Positions 11,378 to 21,986 of a DNA stretch of 64,000 nucleotides are shown here, one piece after another (position 1 is the first letter of the stretch; every line of letters begins with the position of its first letter). A model generated the notes under the pieces. The model was not told where the DNA came from, did no database searches, and saw only the letters and a program-made list of their open reading frames with translations. The translations under genes and the position numbers were made by a program. Source of the stretch: Otis tarda (taxonomy: Eukaryota; Chordata; Aves; Otidiformes; Otididae). Where the stretch lies: the NCBI GenBank assembly GCA_026413225.1, contig JAPMTP010000107.1, forward strand, positions 1 to 64,000, given 5' to 3'.

Positions 11378-12071
11378 GAGAATTTAACCGTCCTCTTTCC
11401 TTCCATATTGCTCCATGGGCATGTACCACCCCAAAGGCATATTTAAAGTCAGTCCAAATGTTTACAGTCCTTCCCTGGGCTCTCTCCAGGGCTCGGGTAA
11501 GGGCTATGATCTCGGCCTTTTGGGCCGAGACGTCGCCTGATAGTGGCCTGGACTCTATCACCTTTTCGAAAGTGGTAACAGCATATCCGGAATGCCGCCT
11601 TCCATTTAACATATAGCTGCTTCCATCGGTGAACCAATGTTCGGCTCCATCGATAGGGACATCTTTAAGATCCGTTTGACTAGAATACGTGGTTTCAATT
11701 GTTTCCAAGCAGTCATGACTCACTGGCTCCCCGATGTTCCCATCAAGGAATGAGGCCGGATTGATGATGTTTGTGGTCACGATTTCAACATCATCCTGTT
11801 CAACCATTATAGCTTGATATTTCAGGAACCTTTGTGGGGAAAGCCAATGCCCTCCTTTTGCTTCAAGGACCGCAGCTACAGTATGGGAAACTAGGACAGT
11901 CATTTTCTGGCCTAGAGTGAACTTTCGGGCTTCTTGAATGTTTAGAACGACAGCTGCTACTGCTCTCAGACAGCTGGGCCACCCTTTCGCAGCGGCATCC
12001 AGCTGTTTGGAGAAGTATGCTACCGCCCATCTGTATAGTCCCAAATCTTGTGCCAATATTCCTAGTGCCAT
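11292..12071 (-). pseudogene. pol: RT connection and RNase H (left copy)
   Basis: 259-residue frame. It contains the end of the RT connection domain (GLYRWAVAYFSKQLD) and the RNase H start with its first catalytic Asp (HWFTDGSSYM) and the Glu-containing AQKAEIIAL segment. In the right arm this is continuous with the RT frame (463 residues). Here one A is missing from the run at about 12096-12101, which splits RT into two frames. That frameshift is therefore private to the left arm and later than the duplication. Confidence 0.85.
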
Positions 12072-12682
12072 TCCTTGTTTTTCGTGGGAAAATAGAAAAA
12101 TGGCTTACTCACATCAGGAAGTCCCAGTGCTGGTGCCGACATCAGGGCTTTCTTCAGCTGATGGAAGGCTCGATCTGACTCAGCATCCCACTGGAGATCC
12201 TTTTGGTTAGCTGCTATCAGGGAATATAGGGGCTTAACAAGCAGACCATAAGCACATATCCAAAGTCGGCACCACCCCGTCATTCCTAAGAATGTCCGTA
12301 GTTCCTTTATAGTTTGTGGTCGGGGGGTTTGGCATATGGCCTCTTTCCGGGCTTGTCCTAGGATCTGTTGTCCGGCACTGATCTCGTACCCCAGGTACGT
12401 GACCTGGGGTTGTAACAACACCTGTGCCTTTTTCTTAGAAACCCGATATCCCTGTAGTCTTAGGAAATGTAACAGACTCACGGTCCCAATGACACAGGAT
12501 TCTTTGGTTCTGGTTGCAATAAGAAGGTTGTCTACATATTGTAACACCTTCCCTTCTTCTGATGGTGGTTCCCATGATTCCAAGTCCTTTGCTAGCTGAT
12601 TCCCAAAAACTGTGGGGCTATTTTTAAACCCCTGCGGCAACACCGTCCATGTGTCTTTCGACCACTTTTGGGATTTTCCCAT
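12062..12682 (-). pseudogene. pol: RT palm and thumb fragment (left copy)
   Basis: 206-residue frame starting inside RT (LPQGFKNSPTVF) and carrying QYVDNLLIA. The RT active-site motif is normally YVDD or YMDD in gammaretroviruses; the second Asp is Asn here, which should abolish polymerase activity. The same change is in the right arm. The frame ends early at the private 1-bp deletion near 12098. Confidence 0.88.
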
Positions 12683-13665
12683 GCTAAAGCAAAAATTTTC
12701 TGGCTGGCTTCATGGAGAGGGAGGCAAAAGAAAGCATCTTTTAAATCTAGGACCGTAAACCAAGCTACATCAGGTTTTAGCGTGGTTAATAGGGTATAGG
12801 TGTTAGCTACCACAGGGTATAGGTCCGCTGTTATTTTGTTGATGGCTCTTAAGTCTTGAACTATCCTATAGGACCCATCAGGTTTCTTAACTGGAAGCAT
12901 AGGTGTATTGAATTCTGACTCACATTCTTTTAGTAGTCTTAGTTCTATGAACCGCTCTATGATGGGACAAATTCCTTCCCTATCTTCCATTTTCAGTGGG
13001 TATTGTTTGATCCTGATGGCACTCTGTCCCTCCTTTAGTTTTACTATTGTTGGTGGTGCGTTCTTTGCTCGTCCCGGTATATCGGTTGCCCAGACTCCGG
13101 GATATACTTGGTCAACAATTCTTGCACCAATTTCTCCTGTTGCAGGGGTACTGAGCAAGGATAGACTCATAATTTGAACGTATTGGTGATCATTTACCTC
13201 CAGAGTAACTTCCCCTTGCTTAAATTTGATTGTTGCTTCTAGTTGTTCTAATAAACCCCTAGCAAGAAGGGCCTTTGGAGAATTTGGCATATACAGAAAT
13301 TTATGGATCCCCACTTGCTTCCCCAATTTGTATTTTAAGGGTCTGCAAAAGCAAGCCTCTTCAGTCTGGCCTGTCGCACCTTTCACTGTAATATAATCAT
13401 TTTCCAGAGGCATCAAAGCTTGATTCAGAACAGAATAAGTCGCTCCCGTGTCTACTAAAAATTTGATTTCTTTTTGTTCTTCCCCTAACTTTATTTTTAC
13501 TGAGAGGTCGGCTAGACAATTTTCTTCAGCCACGTGAGCTACCGTTTTCCCTTGATTGTTGCGACATCTAGCGTTCCTTTGGCGCTCAGGGCACTCGTTC
13601 TTCCAGTGTCCGGGCTTTTTATATATCGCACATTGATTCCTACCCAGAGGCGTCAGCCCACGCAT
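12592..13665 (-). pseudogene. pol: nucleocapsid, protease and RT N-terminus (left copy)
   Basis: 357-residue frame equivalent to 18436-19509. Order: zinc knuckle at residues 12-25 with the second Cys replaced by Tyr (CAIYKKPGHWKNEC), protease active site DTG at 72-74, then RT fingers and palm with VLDLKDAFF near 305-313. Both arms share the Tyr substitution and the frameshift that ends the frame after ALAWENP. Visible arm differences are Cys/Trp and Asn/His at residues 34 and 36, and Gly/Asp at 137. Confidence 0.88.
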
Positions 13666-13690
13666 TGGTTTAACTTTAAATTTCCGATTT

Positions 13691-13860
13691 TCATTTTTCT
13701 CTTACCACTGCTAGTATTTTCTTCTCGTCTTGCCTGTAACTTTCCTCTCGATTGCTAAATATTCTCCATGCTTCTTCTAATAACCTTTCTAAGGCTCTGT
13801 TTTCAGGAGGTCTTAGTTTTTGCAATTTGCGCCTAATATCCCCTTGTGAGGGGATATTCG
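13691..13860 (-). pseudogene. gag: gag capsid C-terminal fragment (left copy)
   Basis: Minus-strand coding remnant with KLQKLRPPENRALERL and EEAWRIFSNREE, resembling the end of a gammaretroviral capsid. It ends at a TGA produced by a frame change in an A-run, mirroring 18241-18410. Only about 50 residues remain; the rest of gag and everything 5' of it is absent and is replaced by satellite. Confidence 0.65.
13835..13858. other. 24-bp hairpin at the ERV/satellite junction (left)
   Basis: AATATCCCC and GGGGATATT form a perfect 9-bp stem with a 6-base loop, within about 5 bp of the point where gag sequence meets the 744-bp satellite. It is mirrored at 18243-18266. It may simply be gag coding sequence, but its position at the breakpoint is noted. 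Confidence 0.6.
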
Positions 13861-16800
13861 TAGCCCCTGTTTTCTCCTCCGGGCAGCCGGCTTTAGCTGA
13901 TGAGAAGTGTTGGTGGGCAAATCATCCAGGGAAGCGAAGAGTCGCAATGCTTCTGCGCCGGCGGGGCCGTTACCAAGAGCGAGTGAAGAGCAGCAAGAGC
14001 TTTCCGTGCTGACCCTTTTCAAGTGAGAGTTTGGCCAGACGTTTGCTGTTTTAGTGCTTTGCTGCTTCTGCGCAGCTTGGACAAAGATCATTGCGGCTTT
14101 CGCGGTTCAAGTTGTGCAGCGAAGGCAGAGAGCCTCGTCGTCCGGATCCCCGGAGCTCTGCGGGAAAGAGCGAGAAGAGAGCCGCGAGAGCTTCGAGTGC
14201 GGCCAGCTCGCGTGTGCCGGCGAGCATCCGCTGTTCGTCGGTTGGAGGACGCCTTCCTTCTGCGCGGCTGGTTCCAAGTTGACGGTAACTGCCAGTGTGC
14301 TAGCTGTGTAGGACAGTGAAGTGGCTCGACGTTTGTGTGTCCGTAGATCTGCTAGAAAGCGCACGTGAAGAGCAGTAAGGGCTTTCAGAGCAGCCGGTTC
14401 TCGTGTTGGAGAGTCGCCAGACATCCGCACTTTTAGTGCCTCACCACCCCGGACAGCTTGGAAAACACGATTGGAACTGTCCCAGCGCAAGCTGTTCAGG
14501 AAAGCAGCACAGGGATACAATGTTCGTGTGCCTTTCGTGCTGCTAGCAAGAAGCCTCCGGAGCAGGCACTTCTCGTGCGGCAACACTCGTGCCTTCTACG
14601 ATCTTCACAGCCCTTTTTTTCTCCGGGCAGCCGGCTGTGGCTGATGAGAAGTGTTGGTGGGCAAATCATCCAGGGAAGCGAAGAGTCGCAATGCTTCTGC
14701 GCCGGCGGGGCCGTTACCAAGAGCGAGTGAAGAGCAGCAAGAGCTTTCCGTGCTGACCCTTTTCAAGTGAGAGTTTGGCCAGACGTTTGCTGTTTTAGTG
14801 CTTTGCTGCTTCTGCGCAGCTTGGACAAAGATCATTGCAGCTTTCGCGGTTCAAGTTGTGCAGCGAAGGCAGAGAGCCACGTCGTCCGGATCCCCGGAGC
14901 TCTGCGGGAAAGAGCGAGAGCTTCGAGTGCGGCCAGCTCGCGTGTGCCGGCGAGCATCCGCTGTTCGTCGGTTGGAGGACGCCTTCCTTCTGCGCGGCTG
15001 GTTCCAAGTTGACGGTAACTGCCAGTGTGCTAGCTGTGTAGGACAGTGAAGGGGCTCGACGTTTGTGTGTCCGTAGATCTGCTAGAAAGCGCACGTGAAG
15101 AGCAGTAAGGGCGTTCAGAGCAGCCGGTTCTCGTGTTGGAGAGTCGCCAGACATCCGCACTTTTAGTGCCTCACCACCCCGGACAGCTTGGAAAACACGA
15201 TTGGAACTGTCCCAGCGCAAGCTGTTCAGGAAAGCAGCACAGGGATACAATGTTCGTGTGCCTTTCGTGCTGCTAGCAAGAAGCCTCCGGAGCAGGCACT
15301 TCTCGTGCGGCAACACTCGTGCCTTCTACGATCTTCACAGCCCCTGTTTTTTCTCCGGGCAGCCGGCTGTGGCTGATGAGAAGTGTTGGTGGGCAAATCA
15401 TCCAGGGAAGCGAAGAGTCGCAATGCTTCTGCGCCGGCGGGGCCGTTACCAAGAGCGAGTGAAGAGCAGCAAGAGCTTTCCGTGCTGACCCTTTTCAAGT
15501 GAGAGTTTGGCCAGACGTTTGCTGTTTTAGTGCTTTGCTGCTTCTGCGCAGCTTGGACAAAGATCATTGCGGCTTTCGCGGTTCAAGTTGTGCAGCGAAG
15601 GCAGAGAGCCTCGTCGTCCGGATCCCCGGAGCTCTGCGGGAAAGAGCGAGACGAGAGCCGCGAGAGCTTCGAGTGCGGCCAGCTCGCGTGTGCCGGCGAG
15701 CATCCGCTGTTCGTCGGTTGGAGGACGCCTTCCTTCTGCGCGGCTGGTTCCAAGTTGACGGTAACTGCCAGTGTGCTAGCTGTGTAGGACAGTGAAGTGG
15801 CTCGACGTTTGTGTGTCCGTAGATCTGCTAGAAAGCGCACGTGAAGAGCAGTAAGGGCTTTCAGAGCAGCCGGTTCTCGTGTTGGAGAGTCGCCAGACAT
15901 CCGCACTTTTAGTGCCTCACCACCCCGGACAGCTTGGAAAACACGATTGGAACTGTCCCAGCGCAAGCTGTTCAGGAAAGCAGCACAGGGATACAATGTT
16001 CGTGTGCCTTTCGTGCTGCTAGCAAGAAGCCTCCGGAGCAGGCACTTCTCGTGCGGCAACACTCGTGCCTTCTATGATCTTCACAGCCCTTTTTTTCTCC
16101 GGGCAGCCGGCTGTGGCTGATGAGAAGTGTTGGTGGGCAAATCATCCAGGGAAGCGAAGAGTCGCAATGCTTCTGCGCCGGCGGGGCCGTTACCAAGAGC
16201 GAGTGAAGAGCAGCAAGAGCTTTCCGTGCTGACCCTTTTCAAGTGAGAGTTTGGCCAGACGTTTGCTGTTTTAGTGCTTTGCTGCTTCTGCGCAGCTTGG
16301 ACAAAGATCATTGCGGCTTTCGCGGTTCAAGTTGTGCAGCGAAGGCAGAGAGCCTCGTCGTCCGGATCCCCGGAGCTCTGCGGGAAAGAGCGAGACGAGA
16401 GCCGCGAGAGCTTCGAGTGCGGCCAGCTCGCGTGTGCCGGCGAGCATCCGCTGTTCGTCGGTTGGAGGACGCCTTCCTTCTGCGCGGCTGGTTCCAAGTT
16501 GACGGTAACTGCCAGTGTGCTAGCTGTGTAGGACAGTGAAGGGGCTCGACGTTTGTGTGTCCGTAGATCTGCTAGAAAGCGCACGTGAAGAGCAGTAAGG
16601 GCTTTCAGAGCAGCCGGTTCTCGTGTTGGAGAGTCGCCAGACATCCGCACTTTTAGTGCCTCACCACCCCGGACAGCTTGGAAAACACGATTGGAACTGT
16701 CCCAGCGCAAGCTGTTCAGGAAAGCAGCACAGGGATACAATGTTCGTGTGCCTTTCGTGCTGCTAGCAAGAAGCCTCCGGAGCAGGCACTTCTCGTGCGG

Positions 16801-17620
16801 CAACACTCGTGCCTTCTAGGATCTTCACAGCACTTTTTCTCCGGGCAGCCGGCTGTGGCTGATGAGAAGTGTTGGTGGGCAAATCATCCAGGGAAGCGAA
16901 GAGTCGCAATGCTTCTGCGCCGGCGGGGCCGTTACCAAGAGCGAGTGAAGAGCAGCAAGAGCTTTCCGTGCTGACCCTTTTCAAGTGAGAGTTTGGCCAG
17001 ACGTTTGCTGTTTTAGTGCTTTGCTGCTTCTGCGCAGCTTGGACAAAGATCATTGCGGCTTTCGCGGTTCAAGTTGTGCAGCGAAGGCAGAGAGCCTCCT
17101 CGTCCGGATCCCCGGAGCTCTGCGGGAAAGAGCGAGACGAGAGCCGCGAGAGCTTCGAGTGCGGCCAGCTCGCGTGTGCCGGCGAGCATCCGCTGTTCGT
17201 CGGTTGGAGGACGACTTCCTTCTGCACGGCTGGTTCCAAGTTGACGGTAACTGCCAGTGTGCTAGCTGTGTAGGACAGTGAAGGGGCTCGACGTTTGTGT
17301 GTCCGTAGATCTGCTAGAAAGCGCACGTGAAGAGCAGTAAGGGCTTTCAGAGGAGCCGGTTCTCGTGTTGGAGAGTCGCCAGACATCCGCACTTTTAGTG
17401 CCTCACCACCCCGGACAGCTTGGAAAACACGATTGGAACTGTCTCAGAGCAAGCTGTTCAGGAAAGCAGCACAGAGATACAATGTTCGTGTGCCTTTCGT
17501 GCTGCTAGCAAGAAGCCTCCGGAGCAGGCACTTCTCGTGCAGAAACAATCGTGCCTTCTATCTTCATAGACTTTTTTTTTTTTCCTCCGGGCAGCCGGCT
17601 TTAGCTGATGAGAAGTGTTG
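13861..17620 (-). repeat. 744-bp higher-order satellite, five units plus ends
   Basis: The phrase CCGGGCAGCCGGCT recurs at 13879, 14623, 15355, 16099, 16841 and 17586, giving units of 744, 732, 744, 742 and 745 bp. The 732-bp unit lacks a short segment around GAAGAGAGCCGC. Each unit seems to consist of four diverged 173-194-bp monomers: AGCAGCAAGAGCTTTCCGTG (near 13988), GCCGCGAGAGCTTCGAGTGC (14179), AGCAGTAAGGGCTTTCAGAG (14371) and GCTAGCAAGAAGCCTCCGGA (14541) align with the satellite's AGCAGCAAGAGCTTGAGTGG. Units are nearly identical and GC-rich. Open frames of 60-170 residues occur on both strands in every unit; I treat them as by-products of GC-rich repeat sequence. Confidence 0.9.
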
Positions 17621-17659
17621 GTGTGAGGTGTTGTGTGAACTTGGTGTGACGGTTGTGTG
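14442..17659. other. spacer of the large palindrome
   Basis: The 3.2 kb not mirrored between the two arms. It contains the end of the first 744-bp unit, four more units and the start of a sixth, then a T-run (17571-17583) and a GT-rich junction (17620-17659, GGTGTGAGGTGTTGTGTGAAC) before the inverted copy begins. The spacer thus differs from the arms only in the number of tandem units. Confidence 0.85.
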
Positions 17660-18240
17660 AGGCACTAAAAGTACAGATGTCTGGCGATTCTCCAACACGA
17701 GAACCGGCTGCTCTGAAAGCCCTTACTGCTCTTCACGTGCGCTTTCTAGCAGATCTACGGACACACAAACGTCGAGCCACTTCACTGTCCTACACAGCTA
17801 GCGCACTGGCAGTTACCGTCAACTTGGAACCAGCCGCGCAGAAGGAAGTCGTCCTCCAACCGACGAACAGCGGATGCTCGCCGGCACACGCGAGCTGGCC
17901 GCACTCGAAGCTCTCGCAGCTCTCGTCTCGCTCTTTCCCGCAGAGCTCCGGGGATCCGGACGACGAGGCTCTCTGCCTTCGCTGCACAACTTGAACCGCG
18001 AAAGCCGCAATGATCTTTGTCCAAGCTGCGCAGAAGCAGCAAAGCACTAAAACAGCAAATGTCTGGCCAAACTCTCACTTGAAAAGGGTCAGCACGGAAA
18101 GCTCTTGCTGCTCTTCACTCGCTCTTGGTAACGGCCCCGCCGGCGCAGAAGCATTGCGACTCTTCGCTTCCCTGGATGATTTGCCCACCAACACTTCTCA
18201 TCAGCTAAAGCCGGCTGCCCGGAGGAGAAAACAGGGGCTA
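17660..18240 (+). repeat. inverted partial 744-bp unit
   Basis: Most of one 744-bp unit in reverse orientation relative to 13861-17620, mirroring 13861-14441. It carries the same four-monomer structure and passes into ERV gag at about 18240. Confidence 0.9.
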
Positions 18241-18410
18241 CGAATATCCCCTCACAAGGGGATATTAGGCGCAAATTGCAAAAACTAAGACCTCCTGAAA
18301 ACAGAGCCTTAGAAAGGTTATTAGAAGAAGCATGGAGAATATTTAGCAATCGAGAGGAAAGTTACAGGCAAGACGAGAAGAAAATACTAGCAGTGGTAAG
18401 AGAAAAATGA
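18241..18410 (+). pseudogene. gag: gag capsid C-terminal fragment (right copy)
   Basis: Coding remnant of about 55 residues ending at TGA 18408-18410. It contains KLQKLRPPENRALERL and EEAWRIFSNREE, like the end of gammaretroviral capsid. The nucleocapsid continues in the next phase, so the run GAGAAAAATGAAAA at 18401-18414 is the likely frameshift site. Upstream of 18241 the sequence is satellite, so the ERV was cut here before or during formation of the palindrome. Confidence 0.65.
18243..18266. other. 24-bp hairpin at the ERV/satellite junction (right)
   Basis: Same perfect 9-bp stem (AATATCCCC / GGGGATATT) and 6-base loop as at 13835-13858, lying at the start of the surviving gag fragment. 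Confidence 0.6.
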
Positions 18411-18435
18411 AAATCGGAAATTTAAAGTTAAACCA

Positions 18436-19509
18436 ATGCGTGGGCTGACGCCTCTGGGTAGGAATCAATGTGCGATATATAAAAAGCCCGGACACTGGAA
18501 GAACGAGTGCCCTGAGCGCCAAAGGAACGCTAGATGGCGCCACAATCAAGGGAAAACGGTAGCTCACGTGGCTGAAGAAAATTGTCTAGCCGACCTCTCA
18601 GTAAAAATAAAGTTAGGGGAAGAACAAAAAGAAATCAAATTTTTAGTAGACACGGGAGCGACTTATTCTGTTCTGAATCAAGCTTTGATGCCTCTGGAAA
18701 ATGATTATATTACAGTGAAAGGTGCGACAGGCCAGACTGAAGAGGCTTGCTTTTGCAGACCCTTAAAATACAAATTGGGGAAGCAAGTGGGGATCCATAA
18801 ATTTCTGTATATGCCAAATTCTCCAAAGGCCCTTCTTGCTAGGGATTTATTAGAACAACTAGAAGCAACAATCAAATTTAAGCAAGGGGAAGTTACTCTG
18901 GAGGTAAATGATCACCAATACGTTCAAATTATGAGTCTATCCTTGCTCAGTACCCCTGCAACAGGAGAAATTGGTGCAAGAATTGTTGACCAAGTATATC
19001 CCGGAGTCTGGGCAACCGATATACCGGGACGAGCAAAGAACGCACCACCAACAATAGTAAAACTAAAGGAGGGACAGAGTGCCATCAGGATCAAACAATA
19101 CCCACTGAAAATGGAAGATAGGGAAGGAATTTGTCCCATCATAGAGCGGTTCATAGAACTAAGACTACTAAAAGAATGTGAGTCAGAATTCAATACACCT
19201 ATGCTTCCAGTTAAGAAACCTGATGGGTCCTATAGGATAGTTCAAGACTTAAGAGCCATCAACAAAATAACAGCGGACCTATACCCTGTGGTAGCTAACA
19301 CCTATACCCTATTAACCACGCTAAAACCTGATGTAGCTTGGTTTACGGTCCTAGATTTAAAAGATGCTTTCTTTTGCCTCCCTCTCCATGAAGCCAGCCA
19401 GAAAATTTTTGCTTTAGCATGGGAAAATCCCAAAAGTGGTCGAAAGACACATGGACGGTGTTGCCGCAGGGGTTTAAAAATAGCCCCACAGTTTTTGGGA
19501 ATCAGCTAG
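18436..19509 (+). pseudogene. pol: nucleocapsid, protease and RT N-terminus (right copy)
   Basis: 357-residue frame, used here as the reference copy. Residues 12-25 are a single retroviral zinc knuckle, but the second zinc-binding Cys is Tyr (C12, Y15, H20, C25). The aspartic protease site is FLVDTGATYS with DTG at 72-74. RT starts around residue 190; LPVKKPDGSYRIVQDL is at 257-272 and the first polymerase Asp is at 307 in TVLDLKDAFF. The frame leaves RT after ALAWENP (about residue 332) and runs into out-of-phase sequence, so the true RT continues in the next entry after a frameshift near 19430. The open phase extends upstream of the Met into the gag end. No stop separates nucleocapsid from protease, unlike the usual gammaretroviral readthrough stop. 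Confidence 0.9.
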
Positions 19510-20810
19510 CAAAGGACTTGGAATCATGGGAACCACCATCAGAAGAAGGGAAGGTGTTACAATATGTAGACAACCTTCTTATTGCAACCAGAACCAAAGA
19601 ATCCTGTGTCATTGGGACCGTGAGTCTGTTACATTTCCTAAGACTACAGGGATATCGGGTTTCTAAGAAAAAGGCACAGGTGTTGTTACAACCCCAGGTC
19701 ACGTACCTGGGGTACGAGATCAGTGCCGGACAACAGATCCTAGGACAAGCCCGGAAAGAGGCCATATGCCAAACCCCCCGACCACAAACTATAAAGGAAC
19801 TACGGACATTCTTAGGAATGACGGGGTGGTGCCGACTTTGGATATGTGCTTATGGTCTGCTTGTTAAGCCCCTATATTCCCTGATAGCAGCTAACCAAAA
19901 GGATCTCCAGTGGGATGCTGAGTCAGATCGAGCCTTCCATCATCTGAAGAAAGCCCTGATGTCGGCACCAGCACTGGGACTTCCTGATGTGAGTAAGCCA
20001 TTTTTTCTATTTTCCCACGAAAAACAAGGAATGGCACTAGGAATATTGGCACAAGATTTGGGACCATACAGATGGGCGGTAGCATACTTCTCCAAACAGC
20101 TGGATGCCGCTGCGAAAGGGTGGCCCAGCTGTCTGAGAGCAGTAGCAGCTGTCGTTCTAAACATTCAAGAAGCCCGAAAGTTCACTCTAGGCCAGAAAAT
20201 GACTGTCCTAGTTTCCCATACTGTAGCTGCGGTCCTTGAAGCAAAAGGAGGGCATTGGCTTTCCCCACAAAGGTTCCTGAAATATCAAGCTATAATGGTT
20301 GAACAGGATGATGTTGAAATCGTGACCACAAACATCATCAATCCAGCCTCATTCCTTGATGGGAACATCGGAGAGCCAGTGAGTCATGACTGCTTGGAAA
20401 CAATTGAAACCACGTATTCTAGTCAAACGGATCTTAAAGATGTCCCTATCGATGGAGACGAACATTGGTTCACCGATGGAAGCAGCTATATGTTAAATGG
20501 AAGGCGGCATTCCGGATATGCTGTTACCACTTTCGAAAAGGTGATAGAGTCCAGGCCACTATCAGCCGACGTCTGGGCCCAAAAGGCCGAGATCATAGCC
20601 CTTACCCAAGCCCTGGAGAGAGCCCAGGGAAGGACTGTAAACATTTGGACTGACTTTAAATATGCCTTTGGGGTGGTACATGCCCATGGAGCAATATGGA
20701 AGGAAAGAGGACAGTTAAATTCTCATGGAAAAACCATCAAACACAGAAGAGATTTTGAAAATCCTGAATGCAGTCCAACTTCCCGAAAAGGTGGCAATTA
20801 TGCATATTAA
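19419..20810 (+). pseudogene. pol: RT palm to RNase H (right copy)
   Basis: 463-residue frame. The first few residues are out of phase; true RT resumes at about residue 9. The RT motif is QYVDNLLIA with Asp51-Asn52 (GAC AAC at 19569-19574); the catalytic second Asp is lost. Thumb and connection follow (GMTGWCRLW; AVAYFSKQLD). RNase H begins near residue 345 with HWFTDGSSYM, catalytic Asp about 353, then AQKAEIIAL (Glu) and NIWTDFKYAF (Asp). The frame leaves RNase H at the GGAAAAACC run near 20730 and ends in unrelated residues. In the left arm this same region is split by an additional 1-bp deletion. Confidence 0.9.
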
Positions 20811-21159
20811 AGCACACCAGAAAGTGAGCACAGAATTGGAAAGAGGAAATGAGCTGGCAGATAGGGAAGCAAAACAAGCAGCTAGAGAAACAATCAAGGT
20901 AGAGGGTGCGCTAATTCCTGATGGACAGGTATTTCTAGAAGGTAAACCAGAATACACAAAGGAAGACGGCAAACTTATTAATGATCTAAAGGGATCATAT
21001 AATGAGGAAGGGTGGGCCAATTACTACCCCTCACACGGGAGGGTAGTAATTCCCTCCTACATGATATGGTCAGTAGTCCGAGAAGAACATAGAAAAAGAC
21101 ACTGGGGGGGGGTGGGGGCAGGGCAGAAGCCCTATATAAAGATCTCATCAGGAACATAA
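20725..21159 (+). pseudogene. pol: RNase H C-terminus plus integrase zinc-binding region (right copy)
   Basis: 144-residue frame that takes over after the frameshift near 20730. It contains HIKAHQKVS and NELADREAKQAA of RNase H (the last catalytic Asp lies in NELAD), then integrase N-terminal sequence with the His pair of the HHCC zinc domain in EEHRKRHWG. The run of nine G at 21104-21112 and the following GTGGGGGCAGGGC differ from the left arm by 3 bp and disrupt the reading frame. Confidence 0.8.
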
Positions 21160-21986
21160 TAGCGCGAAACTTATACACTACCGTTAGACAAGTAAGTCAA
21201 CAATGTGATCTTTGTCTCCAGACTAATCCTAAAGTTGTAAAAGGGCCGAAACTTGAAAAAAATCGGAAAGGGGAATGGTCCGGGACAACATTGGCAGATT
21301 GATTTCTCAGAACTCCCTAGAAAAGGGGGTACCGATACTTAGTAGTACTTACTGATACCTTTTCAGGCTGGCCAGAAGCTTCCCCGTGCAGAACTGCTAA
21401 AGCCCGGGAAGTAACCAAAATACTGCTCCAGGAAATAGTACCTAGGTTTGGAGTCCCAGCGGTAATGTCCTCGGATAGAGGACCACATTTTGCGTCCAGA
21501 ATAGTACAAGAAATTAGCCACCATCTAGGGATAGATTGGCAATTACATACCTCTTACCGACCACAATCAAGTGGCCAGGTGGAGAAAATGAATCACCTAA
21601 TCAAACAACAGATTGTCAAGTTGGGTCAGGAAACTAATCTAACTTGGCCTCAGTCTTTACCATTAGCTCTTATACAAATACGAACCAGACCAAGAGCAAG
21701 AGAAGGGCTTAGTCCATTCGAAATTCTATATGGCCGACCCTATGGGGTACAAAAGGGAACATCTTCACAAATTGGTGAAGAAATAATGACCTCCTTTATG
21801 GTGGCACTAAACAAACAATCAAAAAGAATTGAAAAACATGTAATGGGAACACGTAGTAGGGGTCTGGATGGGCCTGTTCACGATATACAACCAGGGGACT
21901 ATATATATGTCTCTTACAGAAAAAACCCCGGAACCACAGAGGACCGGACCTTTTCAAGTCCTCCTCACCACCTACACGGCAATTAA
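21160..21986 (+). pseudogene. pol: integrase catalytic core (right copy)
   Basis: The Cys pair of the zinc domain (QCDLCLQ) lies near 21203-21223. The core has the first Asp in VLTDTFSGWPEA (GAT 21354-21356), the second in SSDRGPHF (about 21472) and the Glu in SSGQVEKMNH. A stop at about 21318 and a frame change around the AAAAGGGGGT run at 21321-21330 interrupt the chain before the first Asp. The open part from 21465 to 21986 runs to PGDYIYVSYRKN, then leaves phase. All DDE residues remain, but the gene cannot be translated as one protein. Confidence 0.82.

Larger units (their letters stand above)
7355..13860 (-). mobile_element. truncated gammaretrovirus-like ERV, left copy
   Basis: Minus-strand provirus fragment. 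In its own 5' to 3' order it has the end of gag (capsid C-terminus), nucleocapsid, protease, reverse transcriptase, RNase H, integrase, an env remnant, a polypurine tract and the 3' LTR. The 5' LTR, primer site and most of gag are absent; the fragment ends at about 13860 against satellite. Two unrelated LTRs (7957-8398 and 8545-9387) are nested in it. The class I (gamma-like) assignment rests on the single CCHC-type knuckle, the gag-pol order and the integrase C-terminal GPFQVLLTT-type motif. Several frameshifts and stops make it non-functional. Confidence 0.9.
2231..14441 (+). repeat. left arm of large interrupted palindrome
   Basis: This arm reads as the reverse complement of 17660-30835. 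In the core the paired coordinates sum to 32101 (ERV gag/pol side), 32102, 32099 and then 32108 (LTR side); each step is a small indel. Beyond 7270 the sum becomes 33249 because the right arm alone holds a 1141-bp insertion. Further out the sums are 32495 and about 33060, i.e. losses and gains of whole satellite monomers. Pairing is convincing to about 2230, where the left side changes to young homogeneous satellite. The inner end is near 14441, where CTTTTAGTGCCTCA is last shared. Confidence 0.9.

Noticed and set aside
13861-18240. Open frames of 60-173 codons in the 744-bp units
   Set aside because: Same peptides in every unit and on both strands, with shifts at unit edges. No recognised domain; the units look like satellite tetramers.
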